8,150 bases of DNA from Pseudonocardiales bacterium. GTDB taxonomy: Bacteria > Actinomycetota > Actinomycetes > Mycobacteriales > Jatrophihabitantaceae. The translations under genes and the position numbers were made by a program. Shown here piece by piece: positions 1 through 5,272 of the stretch. Positions within the stretch are counted from its first letter, which is position 1. Each line of letters opens with the position of its first letter. The DNA is taken from assembly GCA_025465405.1 (NCBI GenBank), contig JAODNL010000129.1, positions 1 through 8,150 on the forward strand, given 5' to 3'. The notes under the pieces are model-generated. The model did not search any database. It had not been told where the DNA came from and was given only the letters and a program-made list of their open reading frames with translations.

Positions 1-438
1 CGTCGCGGCTATGCCCGGCTGGTCCTGGGCCGGTGGCTGCATCTCGGTGTCAACACGGCACTGCGCTGCCACGAAGGCACCATGAGCCTCGGTGACAAGT
101 GTGTGCTCGCTCGCGACATCTCGATCAATTGCTACCTGGACGTCGAGATCGGGGACTCGGCGCTGATCGCGGACAACGTCTACATCTCCGACTTCGACCA
201 CAAGTTCACCGACCTGCGGATACCGATCAAGGATCAGGGAATCGACAAGTCCCGCGTGCGGATCGGCCGCGACGTCTGGATCGGCACGAAGGTGACGATC
301 GTGCGAGGTGTCGCCGTCGGTGAGGGCGTGGTGATCGGGGCGAACGCGGTCGTCACCCGCGACCTGCCGGCATACTGCGTCGCCGTCGGCGCGCCGGCGC
401 GCGTGCTGAAGGACCGCCGCACCCTGCCGTCCGGCTAG
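1..438 (+). CDS. Left-handed beta-helix (hexapeptide repeat) acyltransferase, 5' end missing
   Basis: The reading frame is open from the first base, so the true start lies outside the window and at least 145 residues are visible. The middle and C-terminal parts carry the imperfect hexapeptide repeats of the WbbJ/LacA/CysE-type left-handed beta-helix (VEIGDSALIADNVYI, VRIGRDVWIGTKVTI, VAVGEGVVIGANAVV). An FDHKF segment holds a candidate catalytic histidine, and the family's usual end, VGAPARVLK, is present. Such enzymes transfer an acetyl or other acyl group from acyl-CoA to a sugar. The gene converges on an Rv3032-like glucosyltransferase, the arrangement of Rv3034c in mycobacteria, so by context it may acylate an MGLP-type polysaccharide. 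That substrate is inferred. The internal ATG at 82 is not the likely start because conserved-looking coding sequence precedes it. The TAG stop lies in a CTAG shared with the opposing gene. Confidence 0.85.
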   Translation, partial: RRGYARLVLGRWLHLGVNTALRCHEGTMSLGDKCVLARDISINCYLDVEIGDSALIADNVYISDFDHKFTDLRIPIKDQGIDKSRVRIGRDVWIGTKVTIVRGVAVGEGVVIGANAVVTRDLPAYCVAVGAPARVLKDRRTLPSG

Positions 439-1637
439 TGAACGCTGCGCGTACCGGCCCGCGAGTAGATCTCGGCGGTGCGCCTCGCGACGACCCGCCA
501 GGTGTAGTCACGCCGGATGACCCGGTCGGCACGGGCCGCGATGCGCGCAGCCGCGATCGGGTCGGCCAGCACCTTCCCGACGGCGTCGGTCAGGGCCTCG
601 ACGTCGCCCGGCGGAAACGACGCGGCGACAATGCCCGAGTCGACGAGATCCTGCAGCCCGCCGGTCTCCGCGACCACCAGCGGCGTGTGTGCGGCCGCCG
701 CCTCGAGCGCGACGATGCCGAAGGGCTCGTACAGCGACGGCACGATCGCCAGGTCGGCGGCGCCGAGCAGCGGCGCCAGGTCGTGATCGGGCACGAAGCC
801 CTTCCATTCGACGGCCCGCGCGACCCGGCGTCGCCGGGCGCGCGCGTGCAGCTCGTCCCCGTACCCACCGGCGCCGGCGACGACCAGGCGCAGATCGGGA
901 TGTTGCTGACGTAGCCCGGGAAGGGCGTCCAGCAGTGTTTGCAGGCCCTTCTCGTGCACCAGCCTCCCGGCGAAGACGAGCAGCGGCCCGTCACTCGCGT
1001 GCCGGCTCCGCGCGGCGGTCCGAGCCGGCGGCCGCGTCCGCCAGCACGCCGGATCGATGCCGTTCGGAACGACGACGACGTGACCCGCGTCCAGCTCGAA
1101 CAGGCGGGCGACTTCGTCGCGCATGGCGGTGGAGCATGTGATCACGGCGGCGGCCTCGCGGGCCAGCCACCGCTCGACGGAGTGGATCGCGACGTTGAGC
1201 GGCGCCGGAAGCCAGCCCTGGTGGCGGCCCGCCTCGGTGGCGTGCATGGTCACGACGAGGGGCGCGCCGGTCACCTGGGCCAGGGTCAGCCCGCTCTGTG
1301 CCACCAGCCAGTCGTGCGCGTGCACGACATCGGGTCGCCACCGACGCAGCACCGGCAGGGCCGCGCGGATCAGGGCGTGCTCCGAGGCCTGGGTCCACGC
1401 CAGCAGCGTCTCGGTCGTGAAGTCCAGCGCGAGCGGGTCGGCGGCGGCGCGGCGAATGCGGACCCCGCCGCGTACCTCGTCCGCGGCCGAACCCGACTCG
1501 CCGCGGGTCACCACGCGTACGTCGTGGCCGGCGCCGGCCAGTTCGCGCGCGAGGGCGTCGACGTGCCGCCCCAGCCCGCCCACGACCAGCGGCGGGTACT
1601 CCCACGACAGCATCAGCACGCGCACGCCGACAGACAC
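435..1637 (-). CDS. GT4-family alpha-glucosyltransferase, Rv3032-like
   Basis: The 400-residue protein is close to the usual length of this family. It begins with the GT-B N-terminal Rossmann pattern VLMLSWEYPP and GGLGRH (residues 7-25). PDVVHAHDW (102-110), HATEAGRH (132-139) and VVPNGID (189-195) follow. The C-terminal nucleotide-sugar domain has GRLVHEKG (224-231, with Arg225 and Lys230 as candidate phosphate binders) and the retaining EX7E pair, Glu304 and Glu312, in EPFGIVALE. These blocks closely resemble what I recall of M. tuberculosis Rv3032, an alpha-1,4-glucosyltransferase that elongates methylglucose lipopolysaccharide and contributes to glycogen-like glucans in the cytoplasm. 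The start is GTG at 1637 with no clear Shine-Dalgarno. Downstream GTG codons or the ATG of MLSWEYPP are alternatives. The start lies 16 bp from a divergent gene, and the stop overlaps the convergent acyltransferase. Confidence 0.9.
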   Translation of the reverse strand: MSVGVRVLMLSWEYPPLVVGGLGRHVDALARELAGAGHDVRVVTRGESGSAADEVRGGVRIRRAAADPLALDFTTETLLAWTQASEHALIRAALPVLRRWRPDVVHAHDWLVAQSGLTLAQVTGAPLVVTMHATEAGRHQGWLPAPLNVAIHSVERWLAREAAAVITCSTAMRDEVARLFELDAGHVVVVPNGIDPACWRTRPPARTAARSRHASDGPLLVFAGRLVHEKGLQTLLDALPGLRQQHPDLRLVVAGAGGYGDELHARARRRRVARAVEWKGFVPDHDLAPLLGAADLAIVPSLYEPFGIVALEAAAAHTPLVVAETGGLQDLVDSGIVAASFPPGDVEALTDAVGKVLADPIAAARIAARADRVIRRDYTWRVVARRTAEIYSRAGTRSVH

Positions 1638-1653
1638 TAGTTACTGTCGACGC

Positions 1654-2280
1654 ATGCCGATGCCGCGGACGAGGTCTTTGCGGGCCGTCGTCGCAACCGT
1701 GCTGGTTGTGGTGGGCCTGATTTTAGGGGCGCTGTTCCGCATCGTCAGCGGCAGCGAACACCACGCGTACTCCGTCGGCGCGGTGCCACCGGCCGGTGCG
1801 CACGTCACCGTCGGCAACACCTATCAGCTGTCGGTGCCCGGCGGAACGAAGGCGCTGGCCAAGCGCGGGGTGCGGCTCGACGCCCTGCAGTGCGAGTGGT
1901 CCGTCGACGGGTCGGCCAGCCAGGCGCTCACGACCGCGACGAACGCGTCCTCGAAAGCGACGAACGTCGTGGCAACGTTCGCGTCGCCCTACACCGGCAA
2001 CATCCGGGTGGACTGCACGGGCTGGGGCGCGATGTACATCGACGACGCTGACGGTGCCCCCGGCGACCCGGCCGGATGGTTCCTGGTGGCCGCGATCATC
2101 GCGCTGACGATCGGTATCGGTCTCGGCCTGGCCGCGCTGCGCAGCGCCGCCGATTCGGGTCGGTACTCAGACGAGTCGGCGGGCGACGACGACGAGATCG
2201 AGCGACTCGTCCGCGCGGTGCACGTCCGCAGCCAGGACCGGGAAGTCGGAAACGGCGACGGCGGCGACGTCCTGTCCTAG
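1654..2280 (+). CDS. Small membrane protein with two TM segments and an extracellular Cys-pair domain
   Basis: I do not recognise the family. The 208-residue product has a basic N-terminus, a TM helix at about 11-30 (AVVATVLVVVGLILGALF) and a predicted external domain of about 110 residues. That domain holds only two cysteines, Cys80 (LQCEWSVDG) and Cys121 (VDCTGWGAMYIDD), which could form a disulfide. A second TM helix spans 142-162, followed by an acidic, Asp/Glu/Gly-rich cytosolic tail. ATG at 1654 is used; ATG at 1660 is equally possible, and neither has a good ribosome binding site, so leaderless translation is plausible. The gene is divergent from the glucosyltransferase and occupies the place where a GH57 branching enzyme is expected. 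Its last 114 bp lie antisense to the 3' end of the methyltransferase. Coding bias is good up to the second TM; the tail is less certain. Confidence 0.75.
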   Translation: MPMPRTRSLRAVVATVLVVVGLILGALFRIVSGSEHHAYSVGAVPPAGAHVTVGNTYQLSVPGGTKALAKRGVRLDALQCEWSVDGSASQALTTATNASSKATNVVATFASPYTGNIRVDCTGWGAMYIDDADGAPGDPAGWFLVAAIIALTIGIGLGLAALRSAADSGRYSDESAGDDDEIERLVRAVHVRSQDREVGNGDGGDVLS

Positions 2281-2904
2281 GCCGGCGTCCCACTGCTCGG
2301 GCGGGCGCGCGAGCTGGGCGGCGACGAATGAGCCGCCGTGGCGGGCATCGAGCTCGACGAGCCTGGGGCCGGCGTGCACGCCGAAGACGGCGTCGATCGC
2401 GAAACCATCGCCGGCCAGCAGCTCGGTGAGCTCGGCCGTGGTGAACTCGTGGGTGTGGAACGGGTTGACCGGCGCGTCGAGACCGGGGGAGAACGTCAGG
2501 CGGTTGGGCGTCGTGACCAGTAGCAGGCCGCCCGGACGGAGCACGCGCCGGCACTCGCGCACGAACTGCGGATGGTTCCATACGTGCTCGATCACTTGCA
2601 GCGTCGCCACCACGTCCACGCTGCTGTCGCGCACCGGAAGCGCGGCCAGGTTCGCCCGCACGAACGCCGCCCGTGGGTAGCTGCGCTGCGCGTGCGCCAC
2701 GGTGAGGGCGTCGTAGTCGACGCCCACGACCTGACCGGCCGCCGCCGCGAGCAGCGCTGTGCCGTAGCCCTCGCCGCACCCGACCTCGAGCACACGACAG
2801 GCCGTCACGTATTGAAGGACGAACAGGTAGGCGGCCTCGTGACGGCGAAACCAGTAGTTCTCGGCCGGGATGCCGGGCCCGGTCCGCTCGCCCGTCAGCG
2901 GCAG
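2167..2904 (-). CDS. SAM-dependent methyltransferase, Rv3030-like; start codon unclear
   Basis: Class I methyltransferase fold. Counting from the CTG at 2904: motif I VLEVGCGEGYG (38-48), acidic motif II GVDYD (61-65), VDVVATLQVIEHVW (96-109), RRVLRPGGLLLVTTPN (119-134) and NPFHTHEFTTAEL (147-159). Together with the N-terminal block LTGERT...ENYWFRRHEAAY, these match my memory of Rv3030, the putative O-methyltransferase of the MGLP cluster, which acts on the glucan with S-adenosylmethionine. The conserved N-terminal block lies upstream of the first usable GTG (2808). The frame stays open to a stop at 3061-3063 but contains no ATG, GTG or TTG upstream. The CTG at 2904 is a working boundary. 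An ATC at 2935-2937, seven bases after GAGGG, is another candidate. Translation from 2808 would lose 32 conserved residues, so the gene may be start-damaged. Confidence 0.82.
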   Translation of the reverse strand: MPLTGERTGPGIPAENYWFRRHEAAYLFVLQYVTACRVLEVGCGEGYGTALLAAAAGQVVGVDYDALTVAHAQRSYPRAAFVRANLAALPVRDSSVDVVATLQVIEHVWNHPQFVRECRRVLRPGGLLLVTTPNRLTFSPGLDAPVNPFHTHEFTTAELTELLAGDGFAIDAVFGVHAGPRLVELDARHGGSFVAAQLARPPEQWDAGLGQDVAAVAVSDFPVLAADVHRADESLDLVVVARRLV

Positions 2905-3045
2905 GGCGCTGGTATGTGCTGACGTAGCTGCGTCGATCTGTCTGCCCTCGTGTGCGTGTCGGTGAGCTGTCGCGCTCGGCGTGACGACAACGTACGGCGC
3001 CGAAGTCCTTGCGGCGAGTTGATCAGTGCTAGTACTGTGCGCTCG

Positions 3046-3060
3046 GTTGACAACGTCAAC
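3046..3060. promoter_or_regulatory. Palindromic operator-like site upstream of the methyltransferase
   Basis: GTTGAC-AAC-GTCAAC is a perfect inverted repeat with 6-bp arms and a 3-bp centre. It sits about 140 bp upstream of the conserved start of the methyltransferase frame and includes a TTGACG (-) or TTGACA (+) hexamer. Two more dyads lie next to it: an imperfect AGTGCTAGTACT at 3026-3037 and TGATCA at 3020-3025. On the minus strand TACTAG lies 19 bases after TTGACG, a poor -10 match. The layout suggests a transcription-factor site over the methyltransferase promoter. The factor is unknown. Confidence 0.35.
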
Positions 3061-3132
3061 TCATAGCCAGATCTTGACTGCGGTGACTTTGGCAATGCCG
3101 TGGCAGTGACCCCGCTCCGACATCGCGACCTC

Positions 3133-3147
3133 CTCCGCCCGGCGGAG
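3133..3147. repeat. Short perfect dyad
   Basis: CTCCGCC-C-GGCGGAG has 7-bp arms around a single central base. A one-base loop cannot form a stable RNA hairpin at its tip, so protein binding or chance in GC-rich DNA are more likely than a terminator. No gene is clearly under its control. Confidence 0.3.
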
Positions 3148-3228
3148 CCGGTTCTGGCGGTGCAAGCCCGTCTAGGTCAGGAAGGATGTCAGAGCGACGC
3201 GCACCGCACCCGAGATCTCGCGCCAAAA

Positions 3229-3252
3229 GTTCCCAACATCAAGTGAGGGAAT
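3229..3252 (+). promoter_or_regulatory. Weak SigB/SigF-like promoter candidate
   Basis: GTTC followed by 14 bases and GGGAAT resembles the actinobacterial stress-sigma pattern (a GNNT-type -35, 14-16 bases, GGGTAT/C-type -10), with one deviation in the -10. It lies on the same strand as the STAS remnant, about 350 bp upstream, in an AT-richer patch. The match is short and could be chance. Confidence 0.2.
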
Positions 3253-3600
3253 ACTCAATTGGTTCTCGACGGTATGCCGCAGCGATGCAAAATGTACCCG
3301 ACTAAGCATTGAGCATGCCTGTTCGTGCTCGGCGAACCTGGTTGCCGGGGCGGTCTCAATGGGTCCAACGCCGAAGCCTGGGGATCCCTATCGACGCTAT
3401 GGGGTTAGTGTTCGGGCGTCGCCGACACGGTCGTGGCACCTCGACGACCGCAAAGGGCGCGGTGGATACGGCGAGCACAGTGGAGATCTCTTTGCGTAGT
3501 GCACGGGCCTCGGCGTGGCATCCGGTCGTCCGCAATGCGACCGGACGGATGTCGTAGCGCTGAATTGGCAGGACGCGACCGGTCACGACACGCTGAAGGC

Positions 3601-3784
3601 ATCCGCGTGTGGATTTCACGGCCCTGACATATCTGGTTTGCAGCTAGGCGTGAAGTCCGCCGGCGTCGCCGATGAGCTGACTACAGCCGGTCGACGCTGC
3701 CTCCAGAGCGACGCGTCGCGGCTGGTCATCGACCTGCACGACGTCACCTTCGTGGACTGGAGCGGGCCCGCGCCGAGGGGTTGA
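3601..3784 (+). pseudogene. STAS-domain (anti-anti-sigma) remnant, frameshifted and truncated
   Basis: The segment ADELTTAGRRCLQ...RLVIDLHDVTFVDWSG (about 3671-3772) fits the STAS pattern, in which the family normally reads VIDLxxVTFxDSSGL. The phosphorylatable region DSSG is altered to DWSG, and the frame stops eleven bases after that motif, so the last 40-50 residues of the domain are missing. Upstream, IRVWISRP (3601-3624) looks like the first STAS strand but lies in another frame that ends at TGA 3625-3627. One extra base near 3625 joins it to DISGLQLG in the second frame. STAS proteins of this type bind anti-sigma kinases in sigma-factor partner switching. This copy is very likely non-functional. 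A long-diverged intact small protein from the GTG at 3515 is the less likely alternative. Confidence 0.5.
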
Positions 3785-3851
3785 GTTGTTCGACCCGAGT
3801 GGTCTACTGAGTGCGTTGACGAAGTCGGTGCTCGAGACAGCGCTCGGGTGC

Positions 3852-4481
3852 TTACGAACCGTCGCCTGATTTCCGCTGTCTCCACCGGGCCCATGCCGAT
3901 TTTATTCGCGACGTCGGGGGCTGATTTGCGGCGACGACGTCGCCGATGATCGCGACGGCGCTGACCTGCACGAGTGGGACTGCCAGCGTGTACTCCGCGG
4001 GCTCGACAGTGAGCTTCTTACTTCCCAGCACAGCGAGGCCGGACATCTGCACGGTGGCGCCTCGTGGCACGAGGACGTGGACGTCGCCGACTACGGCGAT
4101 CGCCTGAATAGCCAGCGCTTCGGCGCGTATCTCAGCGTCGCGCAAATCGATGATCACATCACCGAGAACGGCGACTGCCGTCAACCGGGACGGTGTTGTC
4201 CACCGTCCGGTGAGCCGCTCGTTACCGATGACGGCGACCAGCCACCGCCTCCCCGGCGGGGTGGTGGATACCGGACGCGACGGCGTGGCGGGGAGCTCTC
4301 CGGTGACGGCCTCCACCTCGCCCTTGGTACGCGCGGCGTACGCCCGGCCGGTCCGCTCCACCAGCTCCTGATACGTCAGAGCTCCGGCTGCGGCCGCGGC
4401 GCGCAGCTGGTCCGCGGCGTGCTCCCGCTCCGCGTCTGATGCTCCAGCCGTCGGCCGCCCCGGTCCAGACTCGTCGACCAC
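3852..4481 (-). CDS. DUF1707 protein with a LiaF/DUF2154-like C-terminal domain
   Basis: From GTG 4481 the product is 209 residues. Residues 14-64 (ASDAEREHAADQLRAAAAAG, then LTYQELVERTGRAYAARTKGE and ending near GELP) match DUF1707, an N-terminal module common in actinobacteria. Residues 81-184 form a beta-rich repeat of AVIGNERLTGRW, AVAVLGDVIIDLRDA, AIAVVGDVHVLVPRG, GLAVLGSKKL and AVAIIGDVVA, as in the LiaF/YvqF C-terminal domain linked to cell-envelope stress sensing. No TM segment or signal peptide is visible, so it is probably cytosolic or peripheral. The GTG start is chosen because AGGA lies seven bases upstream and the domain begins soon after. An in-frame start at 4637 would add a non-conserved Ala/Pro-rich extension. 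Codon bias is good and the gene looks intact, although it lies between decayed genes. Its biochemical role is unknown. Confidence 0.85.
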   Translation of the reverse strand: MVDESGPGRPTAGASDAEREHAADQLRAAAAAGALTYQELVERTGRAYAARTKGEVEAVTGELPATPSRPVSTTPPGRRWLVAVIGNERLTGRWTTPSRLTAVAVLGDVIIDLRDAEIRAEALAIQAIAVVGDVHVLVPRGATVQMSGLAVLGSKKLTVEPAEYTLAVPLVQVSAVAIIGDVVAANQPPTSRIKSAWARWRQRKSGDGS

Positions 4482-4677
4482 ACACCCATCCTGACACGCC
4501 GCAGGTGCCGCGGCGGAACAATCTTTGACAGGCGGCCGCAACGCCTCCGTCTTCGGTGCGGTCGCCGGCGTCAGCCTGTTCGCGGCCTCGCCAGCGATGG
4601 CCGGGGCGGAGCATGCACACGCCCGCGGCAAGCTCATCTGTTTCTCGGCCGCCGTTCCGCGGCCTCCGTCATTCCGA

Positions 4678-4722
4678 CCCGCCCGACTTGGTCTTCAGGT
4701 CGTTCCGGGCGGGCTGGCTTTT
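4678..4722 (+). terminator. Rho-independent-terminator-like hairpin
   Basis: CCCGCCCG (4678-4685) pairs perfectly with CGGGCGGG (4706-4713). The 20-nt loop could pair further through CGAC and GTCG. TTTT follows at 4719-4722 after five bases. The orientation fits termination of plus-strand transcripts, yet no recognised plus-strand gene lies immediately upstream. The T-run is short, so efficiency is uncertain. Confidence 0.45.
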
Positions 4723-4733
4723 AGCCGAGCACG

Positions 4734-5141
4734 GTGGTGAGGGCTGTCCTGGCCGAGTCGACTGCGTCTGTCGCTCCTGCGTACGCGTTTCAGCACAGCT
4801 ACCACACGATGTACGTCGCAGGACTTCTCCGCGCAATTGTTCTGCAACGAGGGCTCGGCGCCGCGCCGTCGCTACCGCCTGACTCCGTCAGCGAGCGCCT
4901 TGAGGGCGGAACATCGGAGAACTGGCCGCATTGGGTGCGGCTTGCCGCCCAGAGGGGCCGTCGCCTTCCCGCCGCACTCTCGGCGGAAGCCTCGATCATC
5001 GGGCACGCCGGAGGGCGCGTAGCCGACATGGGGAAGTCGCTCATGACGGCAGACGCAGACGGTGTCTCGTCCCTGACCATCGATCAAGCCCGCGGCTTGC
5101 TGGACCGTCACGTTTGTCTGCGGCGACGCTACCCACCATGA
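4734..5141 (+). CDS. Hypothetical ORF, doubtful
   Basis: This GTG-started frame encodes 135 residues that I do not recognise. The segment ADADGVSSLTIDQARGLLDRHV near the C-terminus reads like genuine helical protein, but the next residues (CLRRRYPP) do not, and third-position GC bias is only moderate. There is no convincing ribosome binding site, and the start lies just after a terminator-like hairpin. It may be a small real gene, a frameshifted remnant or a chance open frame. No function can be proposed. Confidence 0.2.
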   Translation: MVRAVLAESTASVAPAYAFQHSYHTMYVAGLLRAIVLQRGLGAAPSLPPDSVSERLEGGTSENWPHWVRLAAQRGRRLPAALSAEASIIGHAGGRVADMGKSLMTADADGVSSLTIDQARGLLDRHVCLRRRYPP

Positions 5142-5227
5142 GTGGGGTCGGCCGGACCGTCGGCCCCTATCTGCCCGATTCGTGGAAAGTCCGAAGGCCT
5201 GACCCGAGGCGCGGCAGCCGGCTGATG

Positions 5228-5236
5228 TGGTATAGC
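5228..5236 (+). promoter_or_regulatory. Extended -10 promoter candidate for ppk2
   Basis: TGG-TATAGC is an extended -10 (TGn plus a TATAAT-like hexamer) 36 bp before the ATG at 5273. No good -35 is visible at 16-18 bases. GAGG eight bases before the ATG serves as ribosome binding site. The spacing to the gene is sensible for a short leader. Confidence 0.35.
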
Positions 5237-5272
5237 GAACCGTCATCGATCCAACACGGGTGAGGTGTCGAC

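Larger units (their letters stand above)
3064..3600. other. Non-coding or decayed stretch between methyltransferase and STAS remnant
   Basis: No frame here has convincing coding bias or a recognisable domain. Short frames of 39-90 residues exist on both strands, but their products are Arg-rich or featureless. The stretch contains a 7-bp-arm dyad at 3133-3147, a local AT-richer patch at about 3225-3310 and a weak stress-sigma-like promoter match at 3229-3252. It is best read as intergenic or as the unrecognisable upstream part of a decayed gene. Confidence 0.4.
4482..5272. other. Gene-poor stretch with one weak ORF and an orphan terminator
   Basis: About 790 bp separate the DUF1707 start from the PPK2 start. 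Frames on both strands lack clear domain matches, and third-position GC bias is weaker than in the flanking genes. A TTGACA hexamer at 4525-4530 has no matching -10 at normal spacing. The only features I can support are a GC hairpin with a T-run at 4678-4722, a questionable ORF at 4734-5141 and an extended -10 at 5228-5236. Decayed coding sequence is the likeliest content. Confidence 0.4.

Noticed and set aside
438..1640. Long plus-strand frames opposite the glucosyltransferase
   Set aside because: These are antisense shadows of a high-GC gene; the minus-strand product has all GT4 motifs.
2895..3095. Minus-strand frame of 66 codons starting at ATG 3095
   Set aside because: It overlaps the conserved N-terminal block of the methyltransferase in another frame and encodes no recognisable domain. 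It matters only if a frameshift joins it to the methyltransferase.
3101..3180. tRNA-like GC-rich segment with GGTTC
   Set aside because: No acceptor, D or anticodon stems can be paired around it, and the T-loop consensus is missing.
3186..3305. Small plus-strand ORF of 39 residues after AGGAAGG
   Set aside because: The Shine-Dalgarno-like run touches the ATG with no spacing, codon bias is poor and no domain is seen.
3309..3557. Plus-strand frame of 82 residues and overlapping minus-strand frames of 65 and 87 residues
   Set aside because: The compositions are Arg/Thr-rich, frames on opposite strands shadow each other, and no motif or ribosome binding site supports any of them.
4482..4637. 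N-terminal extension of the DUF1707 protein to 4637
   Set aside because: The extra 52 residues are Ala/Pro-rich and unlike the family. The GTG at 4481 has a well-placed AGGA and leads straight into the domain.
4525..4740. Plus-strand TTG-started frame with a signal-peptide-like start (ASVFGAVAGVSLFAASPAMA)
   Set aside because: It has a weak start, no ribosome binding site and no mature domain after the apparent signal, and it crosses a terminator-like hairpin.
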